Shown here: in pieces, positions 1-5,252 of the stretch | How positions within the stretch are numbered: position 1 is the first letter of the stretch | How the letters are laid out: each line of letters begins with the position of its first letter | DNA from: an uncultured Collinsella sp. | GTDB taxonomy: Bacteria > Actinomycetota > Coriobacteriia > Coriobacteriales > Coriobacteriaceae | NCBI GenBank assembly: GCA_902478985.1 | Contig: CABSNH010000117.1 | Location: 1-5,294, forward strand | DNA length: 5,294 nt | Direction of reading: 5' to 3' | Program-made: the position numbers and the translations under genes | Notes under the pieces: model-generated | Seen by the model: only the letters and a program-made list of their open reading frames with translations | Databases searched by the model: none | Told to the model about the DNA's origin: nothing

Positions 1-2
1 TC

Positions 3-944
3 ATCGTGCACGACCGCGACCGCGCCGGGCACCTCATTGCCAAGGTGGTCGAGGCCGTCGATTACCGCATTCCCTTTATCCCTGACGATACCCAGGCAGA
101 GCAAGAAGAGGCAGCTGCCGAGAACATGCTCCGCGAGGCAGCCGCACTCGATCCGGCCAACTGGGATGCCCAGCGCATGCTGACGGCGCTCACCGCCGAA
201 TCCAACGAGGAATACGTGCAGTATCTGGTGTCCAAGTGCGACGAGGTGGAGCACGATCTGGCGCTCAAGATCGCCTCGGCGCAGGACCCCTACGAGCGCG
301 AGGCCGCAGGCGACCTTACGCGCCGCCCCTATCTGCGCTGGCTTGCCGCCTTGGCATCGCGCGCCCTCATTAGCGGACGCTACCGCATGTCGCTCGAAGC
401 CGCAAACCGCAGCCTGGACTTTGCGCCCAACGACCCCGCCGGTGTCCGCCACACCGCGATGCTCGCCATGGCAAAGCTCGAATACCCCGCCGAGGAGCTC
501 AAGCGATTCCGCTCTGCCCACTCCGTACCCTATCTCGCGAATACCCCGCTTCGCCGCCGCCCCAAAGATGCGGAGCGTGACTTGGACCCGTGGACGCTCA
601 TCGCGCTGATGAGCGCTGCCTGGCGCGAGCTGGACTACGAGGGTGCCGAACACTACCTGCGTATCCTTGTGCGTTCGTGCCCGCACGCAGCCGAGGCGCT
701 CTACTTCCAAACCGAGTTTCCCGATGGCGTCTATGCCCGCGTCAATGTGAGTGTGGGCTCCACCGACGAACTTGTCCTTGCGCTGTCCGAGGCGACGCCG
801 GTACTGCAGGAGGGCCTGGGCGCCCCCGACAATGCCAGCTTTGCCGCCTGGGTCGCCACCAACGATATCGTGCGTTCCCAGATCGACGAGCGCATCCTGC
901 GGGCGGCCGAGCAGGGCTTGCCGTTTAAGGGAGGAGACCTCTAA
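3..944 (+). CDS. TPR-like helical protein, 5'-truncated, unknown function
   Basis: The frame is open to the left window edge. The first possible start is a GTG at 6 with no ribosome binding site, so the true start probably lies outside the window. From that GTG there are 312 residues, mostly amphipathic helix. A TPR-like helical pair lies at about residues 110-143 (RWLAALASRALISGRYR, then AANRSLDFAPND) and a second at about 195-230 (DPWTLIALMSAAWRELDYE through SCPHAAEALY). No signal peptide, membrane segment or catalytic motif is visible, so it is probably a cytoplasmic scaffold or adaptor. It aligns by eye with the next gene over nearly its whole length: WDAQRML matches LDAQLLA, GRYR matches ARYR, and FAAWVATND matches FAPWASACED. 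By that alignment about 45-50 N-terminal residues are missing here. I do not recognise a named family, and the function is unknown. Confidence 0.8.
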   Translation: MVHDRDRAGHLIAKVVEAVDYRIPFIPDDTQAEQEEAAAENMLREAAALDPANWDAQRMLTALTAESNEEYVQYLVSKCDEVEHDLALKIASAQDPYEREAAGDLTRRPYLRWLAALASRALISGRYRMSLEAANRSLDFAPNDPAGVRHTAMLAMAKLEYPAEELKRFRSAHSVPYLANTPLRRRPKDAERDLDPWTLIALMSAAWRELDYEGAEHYLRILVRSCPHAAEALYFQTEFPDGVYARVNVSVGSTDELVLALSEATPVLQEGLGAPDNASFAAWVATNDIVRSQIDERILRAAEQGLPFKGGDL

Positions 945-946
945 TG
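929..946 (+). promoter_or_regulatory. Shine-Dalgarno and TAATG translational coupling
   Basis: A strong purine-rich site (GGGAGGAG, ending near 936) lies 7 nt before the ATG at 944. The stop of the upstream gene (TAA, 942-944) shares its last A with this ATG. The overlap decides the downstream start and implies coupled translation of the two paralogues. Confidence 0.8.
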
Positions 947-1987
947 GATCCGAGCGTCTACATCCCCGCCTACCTGGAGCGCGCCTACGTTGCGTCGCAC
1001 CCCGAACTCACCGATGCAGCACGCGAGCTTGTCCATAACGACGTGAGCGTCAACCCTCATAAGTATGCGCAGACCGAGCATGCCCAGGCGCTGCTGTCCT
1101 ATGCCGGCGTCCACCGCCACCTGCTCGACGAGCTCCATCGCATCGAAGACATGGGCAGCGACGAGGAGTTTGAGCAGACGCGCAACCGCCTGTTCGACGA
1201 CATGCGCGACGAGCTGCTCAAGATTGTTCGCGTCGATGCGTATGTCCTCGATGCCCAGTTGCTCGCCATCATCCTGGCGGACACGCCCGTCGATGCCTGT
1301 CTAGGCGACTTGATGAAGCTCGAGTCGACCACGGCCGACTACCTGCAACAGAGCGTGCCCGGATTTGATATGGAAGCCCCGCACTACTGGGCCAACAAGG
1401 TTTTGACGGACGGCGTGACGGCAGCCGGTCTCACCGTAAGCGAGCCGGCTCTTATCGGGTGGCTCCATACGCTCGAGGCCATCTCGCAGCTGTGCATGGC
1501 GAGCGCTCGCTACCGTGCTGCTGCCAACTACGCCCGCCGCGTCCTTAAGGCGGAAGGCTATCCCACCCGAGCTGCAGGCACCGTGCTACTCGCCCTCGCT
1601 CGCCTAGAAGACGAGGACGGCTTTTTTGCCCTGGCCCACCAGCTCGAGGAGCAGATGGGGGCCGATGTCCTCGAGAACTCCCCCTGGTACCTGCTCGCCC
1701 GCACGATCCTGCTGTTCAAAACGAACAAGATGCGCCCAGCGACACGCGCGCTGCGCGAGTTTGCCAACCGCTGCGAAGGCGGCGCGTTCTTTTTGCTGAA
1801 CCCCATGTATCAGACACCGTACCTTCCCTGCCGGCCCGAACCGCACGACCCCTGGGACCTTTCGCATCAGGCAGTTTGGGAAGCCGACGGCATCATCTCG
1901 GATACTCCCGACTTTGCCCCCTGGGCCAGCGCTTGCGAAGACGTATCGCAGCTTGCCCAGGAATTTGCGCGCCGTTACGGCTTTTAA
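944..1987 (+). CDS. TPR-like helical protein, tandem paralogue of the upstream gene
   Basis: This is a complete 347-residue protein. Its start is fixed by the Shine-Dalgarno site and the TAATG overlap. It is helical and acidic, without signal peptide, membrane segment or obvious catalytic motif. Residues about 60-95 (DELHRIEDM through DDMRDELLK) look like a long charged helix, possibly coiled. TPR-like helical pairs lie at about 170-205 (LIGWLHTLEAISQLCMASARYRAAANYARRVLKA) and 247-285 (SPWYLLARTILLFKTNKMRPATRALREFANRC). The C-terminus has a Trp/Pro-rich stretch (TPYLPCRPEPHDPWDL, about 291-306) and then FAPWASACED. The same landmarks occur in the same order in the upstream gene, so the pair looks like an old tandem duplication. 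A shared role, perhaps as heteromeric partners, is inference. It runs into the murT-gatD gene after 45 nt, but no known pathway links them. Confidence 0.85.
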   Translation: MDPSVYIPAYLERAYVASHPELTDAARELVHNDVSVNPHKYAQTEHAQALLSYAGVHRHLLDELHRIEDMGSDEEFEQTRNRLFDDMRDELLKIVRVDAYVLDAQLLAIILADTPVDACLGDLMKLESTTADYLQQSVPGFDMEAPHYWANKVLTDGVTAAGLTVSEPALIGWLHTLEAISQLCMASARYRAAANYARRVLKAEGYPTRAAGTVLLALARLEDEDGFFALAHQLEEQMGADVLENSPWYLLARTILLFKTNKMRPATRALREFANRCEGGAFFLLNPMYQTPYLPCRPEPHDPWDLSHQAVWEADGIISDTPDFAPWASACEDVSQLAQEFARRYGF

Positions 1988-1993
1988 CGGCGC
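1969..1993 (+). other. Stem-loop spanning the stop codon of the second TPR-like gene
   Basis: GCGCCGTTA (1969-1977) and TAACGGCGC (1985-1993) form a perfect 9-bp stem with a 7-nt loop. The right arm contains the TAA stop. There is no T-run after it, so it is not a standard intrinsic terminator. It could stabilise the upstream mRNA end, weaken read-through into murT-gatD, or be chance. Confidence 0.5.
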
Positions 1994-2020
1994 AGACGCC
2001 ACGACCATGTCATTCACGTT

Positions 2021-2035
2021 AGGAACGGCTTCATG
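2021..2035 (+). promoter_or_regulatory. Ribosome binding site and start of the MurT-GatD gene
   Basis: AGGAA at 2021-2025 lies 7 nt before ATG 2033, which sets the start. The resulting N-terminus leads directly into the typical MurT opening (an IARWGLR helix, then GGVLPGRIAMKIDP). No convincing -10/-35 pair was found in the 45-nt gap, so the gene is probably co-transcribed with the preceding pair. Confidence 0.65.
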
Positions 2036-4210
2036 AACTTCCGCTCATCTCTCGCCTGCACCTCGAGCGATATCGCCCGCTGGGGGCTGCGCTCCGTCCT
2101 TAAGCGCCAGGGCGGCGTACTCCCCGGCCGCATCGCCATGAAGATCGACCCCGAGCTGCTAAGCGACCTCGCGGGCCTTGTCGACCGCAGTGTGGTGATC
2201 ACCGGCACCAACGGCAAGACCACCACCTCCAACCTCATCGCCGATGCCGTTGCCGCCAGCGGCGCCACCGTGGTATGCAACCGTGCCGGAAACAACATGG
2301 AGCCGGGCGTGGTTGGTGCCCTGCTCGAGAGCCGCAGCGATCTTAAGCGTGCCGGCAGCGGCAAGCGCGTAGGCGTCTTTGAGTGCGACGAGCTCTACAC
2401 GGTGCGCGTCCTGCCCAAGCTCAAGCCGACCTACTTTGTGCTGCTCAACCTGTTCCGCGACCAGCTGGACCGCTACGGTGAGATCGACCACACCCAGGAC
2501 GTCATCGCCCACGCGCTGGAGCTTTCGCCGACAACGACGCTCATCTATAACGCCGACGACCCGCTGTGTGCCGCGATCGCCGCGCGCGTTCCCAATGCAA
2601 GCATCGCCTTTGGCATCGACGGTGCTACGGGCACCGAGTCCGATCGCATTAGCGACTCGCGTTTTTGCTCGCAGTGCAACGCGCCGTTGGAGTACGACTA
2701 TGTGCAGTACGGACAGCTCGGCGCATACCATTGCCCCTCGTGCGGCTGGGGTCGTCCCGCGCTGGTCCGTCGCGTGACGGGCGTTGAGCTCACCTGCGAC
2801 GGCTACGGCTTTGACCTGAACTTTGGACCCGATACCGACGCACCCGCAACGCACATCGCCACGCGTTACAACGGCCTATACATGGTCTATAACGTTGCCG
2901 CTGCCTTCTTTGCGGCGCGCGAGCTGGGCGTGGACGCGGCGCATCTACAGCCCACGCTCGATGCCTACGTCCCCGCCGGCGGACGCATGGGCCGTTGGGA
3001 TATCGCCGGCCGAACCGTCGAGGCCAACCTGGCCAAGAATCCCGTGGGCTTCGATCGCCAGATCCAGTCCATCAAGACGGCAGGCGGCAGACTCTGCGCC
3101 TTCTTCCTCAACGACAACGATGCCGACGGCCACGATGTCTCCTGGATCTACGACGTCGACTTCGAGCGCATCGCCGACACACCGGGCCTTGTCGCCTTTG
3201 CCGGAGGCACGCGTGCGCACGACATGCAGGTACGCCTCAAGTACGCCGGCATCGATGCCGCGATTATCTCGGACGTCGCGCAGGCAATTGACGCCGTGGC
3301 AGACGAGATCGCCGATGACACCTTCTACGCCGTTGCCAACTACACGGCCTTCCCGCCGCTGGTCAAGGAGCTCGACGAACTTAAGGGCGCCGATGCGAGC
3401 TCGGTCGCCTCCCACGCCGTAACGCGCGCCGATGGGAGCGCTGTCCCCACCGACATTGTGCCGGTCGAGCTTTCGCGCCCCCTGCGCATCGTCTACCTGT
3501 ATCCCGATGCCCTCAACCTCTATGGCGACGGCGGCAACGTCATTGCCCTCGAGCGCCGCTGCGCCTGGCGCGGCATTCCCGCGCGCGTGGACGAGGTCCG
3601 CATGGGCGAGACGCTCGATCTCACCGACGCCGACATCGTCATGATGGGCGGTGGCTCCGACCGCGACCAGCTGGCCGTGGCACACGAGCTGTTCGCTCAA
3701 AAAGACAAGGTCGCGGCCTATGTTGAGGATGGCGGATCGCTGCTTGCTATCTGCGGCAGCTATCAGCTGCTCGGCCGTTCGTACTATATGGGCGAGAATC
3801 GCATCGAGGGCCTGGGCGTCATTGCCGCCGAGACTGTGCGCGGCTCCGACCGCCTGATCGGCAACGTCGCCGTCAAGACCGACCTGGCACCCGAGCCCTT
3901 TGTGGGATTTGAGAACCACGGCGGCCGCACCCTGCTCGATGCAGAGGCCACGCCGCTCGGAACGTCCGTTGTCACGGGCACCGGCAACAACGGCGACGAT
4001 GGCTTTGAGGGCCTCATCTACAAGGGCGTCATCGGCACGTACCTACACGGACCGGCACTGCCCAAGAACCCCGAGTTCGCCGACTGGCTCATCGCCCACG
4101 CCCTCGAGCGCCGTGGCGACGCACAGGCCGCCGCCCTGCTGCCGCTCAAACCCCTCGACGACACCTACGAGCACGCCGCCCACGACGCCGCGATGAAGCT
4201 CCTCCCCTAA
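2033..4210 (+). CDS. murT-gatD: MurT-GatD fusion: lipid II isoglutaminyl synthase (glutamine-hydrolysing)
   Basis: This 725-residue cytoplasmic enzyme is predicted to amidate the alpha-carboxyl of D-Glu in lipid II to D-isoglutamine, using ATP and ammonia from glutamine. The MurT half (about 1-450) has the P-loop TGTNGKTTT (58-65 region), ECDELYTVRVLPKLKP (about 118-132), NLFRDQLDRYGE, NADDPL, and a Cys4 zinc ribbon (C212, C215, C234, C237) inserted in the central domain, as in known MurT. The C-terminal DUF1727 domain has LAKNPVGF (333-340) and LNDNDADGHDVSWIYD (359-374). The Asp known to complete the glutaminase triad in S. aureus MurT should lie in that second motif. A variable linker (about 451-482) leads into GatD (about 484-700), with LNLYGDGGNVIAL, GGGSDRDQ, nucleophile C574 in AICGSYQLLG, R607 (matching S. 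aureus R128), FENHGGRT, and H672 in YLHGP. All expected catalytic residues are present. In S. aureus and S. pneumoniae the two are separate proteins, so the single chain is the unusual point. Codon use stays uniform across the linker, which argues against an accidental join. Confidence 0.95.
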   Translation: MNFRSSLACTSSDIARWGLRSVLKRQGGVLPGRIAMKIDPELLSDLAGLVDRSVVITGTNGKTTTSNLIADAVAASGATVVCNRAGNNMEPGVVGALLESRSDLKRAGSGKRVGVFECDELYTVRVLPKLKPTYFVLLNLFRDQLDRYGEIDHTQDVIAHALELSPTTTLIYNADDPLCAAIAARVPNASIAFGIDGATGTESDRISDSRFCSQCNAPLEYDYVQYGQLGAYHCPSCGWGRPALVRRVTGVELTCDGYGFDLNFGPDTDAPATHIATRYNGLYMVYNVAAAFFAARELGVDAAHLQPTLDAYVPAGGRMGRWDIAGRTVEANLAKNPVGFDRQIQSIKTAGGRLCAFFLNDNDADGHDVSWIYDVDFERIADTPGLVAFAGGTRAHDMQVRLKYAGIDAAIISDVAQAIDAVADEIADDTFYAVANYTAFPPLVKELDELKGADASSVASHAVTRADGSAVPTDIVPVELSRPLRIVYLYPDALNLYGDGGNVIALERRCAWRGIPARVDEVRMGETLDLTDADIVMMGGGSDRDQLAVAHELFAQKDKVAAYVEDGGSLLAICGSYQLLGRSYYMGENRIEGLGVIAAETVRGSDRLIGNVAVKTDLAPEPFVGFENHGGRTLLDAEATPLGTSVVTGTGNNGDDGFEGLIYKGVIGTYLHGPALPKNPEFADWLIAHALERRGDAQAAALLPLKPLDDTYEHAAHDAAMKLLP

Positions 4211-4216
4211 CGCCCC

Positions 4217-4254
4217 ACCGCCACAAAGGGGACAGGCACCTTTGTGGCGGTTTT
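4217..4254 (+). terminator. Intrinsic terminator after murT-gatD
   Basis: A perfect 13-bp stem (ACCGCCACAAAGG at 4217-4229, CCTTTGTGGCGGT at 4239-4251) with a 9-nt loop (GGACAGGCA) starts 7 bp after the stop and ends in TTTT (4251-4254). It should end the upstream operon. The GGGGACAGGCACC segment at the loop looks like a core that recurs in dispersed palindromic repeats of other bacteria, so the hairpin may be a recruited repeat. That last point is inference. Confidence 0.85.
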
Positions 4255-4273
4255 GATCTGCCACGGCAGTTTG

Positions 4274-4328
4274 TCTCAATCTGTAACAGATAGAGCCGAT
4301 TTGCCTGCCCAGATGTTACAGATTGAGA
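4274..4328. repeat. 55-bp intergenic element with perfect 15-bp inverted arms
   Basis: TCTCAATCTGTAACA (4274-4288) and TGTTACAGATTGAGA (4314-4328) are exact reverse complements around a 25-nt centre. The left arm contains its own near-palindrome, ATCTGT-A-ACAGAT (4279-4291). There is no T-run on either side, so it does not look like a terminator. It is AT-richer than its surroundings. A dispersed palindromic or MITE-like repeat, or a dyad operator, are the main possibilities. Confidence 0.8.
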
Positions 4329-4410
4329 TGTTTGAAGATCGGGATAGAGAGTCAGCTCCTGTGTGGTGGTTTTCCAGTTTGCCAACGATATACGCGCCGG
4401 CAAAAAAGTC

Positions 4411-4419
4411 TGCTATACT
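4411..4419 (+). promoter_or_regulatory. Extended -10 promoter of tRNA-Glu
   Basis: TG-C-TATACT (TG 4411-4412, hexamer 4414-4419) is a good extended -10 box. Transcription would start near 4426, only a few bases before the tRNA 5' end at 4430. No acceptable -35 is present at 16-18 bp: the position holds TACGCG. The extended TG motif probably compensates. Confidence 0.7.
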
Positions 4420-4429
4420 CTTTCCCGCT

Positions 4430-4506
4430 GTCCCCATCGTCTAGCGGCCAAGGACGCCACCCTTTCAAGGTGGATATCGCGGGTTCGAATCCCGCTGGGG
4501 GCACCA
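4430..4506 (+). tRNA. tRNA-Glu (anticodon UUC), CCA encoded
   Basis: A full cloverleaf can be drawn. The acceptor stem is GTCCCCA (4430-4436) with TGGGGGC (4496-4502), including one G-U pair. The D stem is GTCT/GGAC. The anticodon stem is CCACC (4457-4461) with GGTGG (4469-4473). The loop CTTTCAA gives anticodon TTC at 4464-4466. The variable loop is ATATC and the T arm is GCGGG-TTCGAAT-CCCGC (4479-4495). Discriminator A is at 4503 and CCA at 4504-4506. It reads GAA/GAG codons for glutamate. It has its own promoter and terminator and so is a single-gene unit. tRNA 3' ends like this are common integration targets for phages and integrative elements. Confidence 0.97.
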
Positions 4507-4517
4507 CAGAATTCGAG

Positions 4518-4552
4518 CAGGTCAAGGCGTGTTTTTCGTCTTGGCCTGTTTT
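4518..4552 (+). terminator. Intrinsic terminator of tRNA-Glu
   Basis: CAGGTCAAG (4518-4526) pairs with CTTGGCCTG (4540-4548), extended inward by GCG/CGT to a 12-bp stem with two G-U pairs around a 7-nt T-rich loop. TTTT follows at 4549-4552, then CGTTT. It starts 11 nt after the CCA end. Confidence 0.85.
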
Positions 4553-4565
4553 CGTTTCGGCGCAT

Positions 4566-4598
4566 GTGCGCCAAGCCCGTGCGCCAAATGTGCGCCAA
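4566..4598. repeat. Three 9-bp direct repeats, GTGCGCCAA
   Basis: GTGCGCCAA occurs at 4566-4574, 4579-4587 and 4590-4598, with spacings of 13 and 11 bp, close to one helical turn. The first copy also belongs to a palindrome GGCGCA-TG-TGCGCC. This suggests a cluster of binding sites for one protein. Being 60 bp beyond a tRNA 3' end, they could be integrase arm-type or excisionase sites, but no such gene is visible. Confidence 0.7.
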
Positions 4599-4606
4599 AT
4601 CAGCCG

Positions 4607-4635
4607 AAAACCGCCCCAGCGATTCATCGCGGGGC
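4607..4635 (-). terminator. Leftward intrinsic terminator candidate
   Basis: Read on the minus strand, GCCCC (4635-4631) pairs with GGGGC (4617-4613), and GCGA with TCGC inside it, with one bulged base (4618) and a TGAA tetraloop. The stem is followed by GG and then TTTT (4610-4607). It faces the tRNA terminator, so the two units converge here. It would end transcription of the minus-strand small gene to its right. Confidence 0.55.
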
Positions 4636-4696
4636 AACGGAAAGGACCCCCACCAGCACGGGGAGCGCCCCCCGCCGTGAGCCTTTCAGTTGCCCC
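4631..4696. repeat. 15-bp inverted repeat with inner hairpin, overlapping the leftward terminator
   Basis: GGGGCAACGGAAAGG (4631-4645) and CCTTTCAGTTGCCCC (4682-4696) are reverse complements with one mismatch. Inside, CACGG (4657-4661) pairs with CCGTG (4675-4679). The GGGGC at 4631-4635 is also an arm of the terminator hairpin 4613-4635, so the two folds exclude each other. Confidence 0.65.
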
Positions 4697-4750
4697 GCTC
4701 GGCCCCTCGGCTACCGATTTGCTCGGCTCCTCGGCTACCGATTTGCTTGG
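4697..4750. repeat. 24-bp tandem direct repeat, about 2.2 copies
   Basis: Units at 4697-4720 and 4721-4744 are identical except for one base (C to T in the GGCCCCT / GGCTCCT segment). A third partial copy (GCTTGG) runs to 4750. The shared core is CTCGGCTACCGATTTGCT. The period is a multiple of three, but no frame here looks like a real protein, so I read it as a non-coding minisatellite-like repeat. Confidence 0.8.
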
Positions 4751-4868
4751 CCTTTTGCTCGCCCCATCGGCGCGGACCGCAGCAACCTCGCGTCTAGATC
4801 GCCCCAAGCGAAAGGCGGACCGCCCCACGGAACGGCCCGCCCCTCGGCGCTCGATATTCCCTTATACG
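4751..4868. other. GC-rich stretch with no gene recognised
   Basis: Open frames on both strands here are low-complexity, rich in Arg, Pro, Ser and Ala, without a ribosome binding site or recognisable family. The only structure I see is a small palindrome GGCGG-A-CCGCC near 4815-4825, followed on the minus strand by TTTCGCTT. That could be a weak terminator for the minus-strand small gene. Confidence 0.4.
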
Positions 4869-5119
4869 CTAGGCCCCGCCGTAAAACTCGCGCCCCAGCG
4901 CGTCGGCGGCGGCATCCGTGATATCTGCCACCAGCCCCCACGCATCCCCCGAATAGACGTGGCCCGACAGCTCCGTAACGGCTAGGCCCGATGCTATGCA
5001 CGACAGCCCCCGCAGCGCGGAAAGCGCATACTCCGCGCTATCGAACGCGAGCGATAGCGCATGAGCGCCCCCCCCCCGCATCCCGCGGCCTCGAACCTGC
5101 TTTCGCTATCGTCTGCCAT
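4869..5119 (-). pseudogene. Small unknown protein gene, frame broken at a G10 tract
   Basis: Reading leftward, ATG at 5119-5117 has a strong Shine-Dalgarno (AAAGGTGG, 5 nt spacing) and begins MADDSESRFEAAGCGGG. The frame then hits ten consecutive G (C10 on the plus strand, 5068-5077) and, as written, stops at 4996-4994 after 41 residues. The adjacent frame continues with a protein-like sequence (AHALSLAFDSAEYALSALRG through DAAADALGREFYGGA) to TAG at 4871-4869. One extra G or two fewer would join them into about 82-83 residues. The ATG at 5081 in the second frame has no ribosome binding site, so it is unlikely to be the true start. The tail is Ala/Leu-rich and helical, like small orphan prophage proteins, but I do not recognise a family. 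The break may be an assembly error at a contig end, real decay, or a switchable tract. Confidence 0.6.
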
Positions 5120-5132
5120 GCTTCCCACCTTT
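5117..5132 (-). promoter_or_regulatory. Ribosome binding site of the minus-strand small gene
   Basis: On the minus strand AAAGGTGG (5132-5125) lies 5 nt before ATG (5119-5117). It is the only strong site in the region and is the main reason to place the start here. Confidence 0.65.
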
Positions 5133-5136
5133 CACG

Positions 5137-5209
5137 GTTTGCCGGAGGACCGCCCGCAGCGCGCCCGTTGGCCCCTTTCGGGCCGTGGGCGCGCCACTCG
5201 GCGGCAAAC
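5137..5209 (-). ncRNA. Nested stem-loop leader upstream of the small gene
   Basis: Read on the minus strand, GTTTGCCG (5209-5202) pairs with CGGCAAAC (5144-5137). Within it GCGCGCCC (5194-5187) pairs with GGGCGCGC (5166-5159), then GGCCC (5184-5180) with GGGCC (5174-5170) around GAAAG, which can form a GNRA-type GAAA loop. The fold ends about 7 nt before the ribosome binding site of the small gene. It may be a structured 5' leader or a dyad-rich DNA site. It matches no riboswitch that I know. Confidence 0.45.
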
Positions 5210-5252
5210 GGCCCCGCCAAAGGCCGAACGCGCCGAATAGGGGCATATGGCG

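Noticed and set aside
2007..2036. A nine-codon open frame (MSFTLGTAS) overlapping the murT-gatD start by ATGA
   Set aside because: It has no ribosome binding site of its own and no run of regulatory codons, so it is probably chance.
2159..2854. A 231-residue open frame on the minus strand
   Set aside because: It is antisense to the MurT ligase domain, whose motifs are certain, with shadow-type composition and no family resemblance.
2945..3919. A 324-residue open frame on the minus strand
   Set aside because: It lies wholly opposite the murT-gatD gene, has a Val/Gly/Ala/Asp-rich composition typical of the antisense of high-GC coding DNA, and has no recognisable motif.
4379..4384. TTGCCA as the -35 of the tRNA promoter
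   Set aside because: It lies 29 bp from the -10 hexamer, far beyond the usual 16-18 bp.
4566..4750. CRISPR array
   Set aside because: The repeats are 9 bp and 24 bp with spacers of only 2-4 bp or none, unlike CRISPR repeats with spacers of about 30 bp, and there are no cas genes.
4352..4828. A 158-residue open frame on the minus strand
   Set aside because: It crosses the leftward terminator and reads antisense through the tRNA. Its PSKSVAEE repeats merely translate the 24-bp repeat, and the start has no convincing ribosome binding site.
4323..4985. A 220-residue open frame on the plus strand
   Set aside because: It runs straight through the tRNA, its terminator and the tandem repeats, and its translation is low-complexity Pro/Arg/Ser.
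5038..5220. A 60-residue open frame on the minus strand overlapping the small gene
   Set aside because: It is Ala/Gly/Arg-rich, passes through the nested stem-loop, and lacks a ribosome binding site. It could be the end of an upstream gene cut by the contig edge, but I cannot support that.
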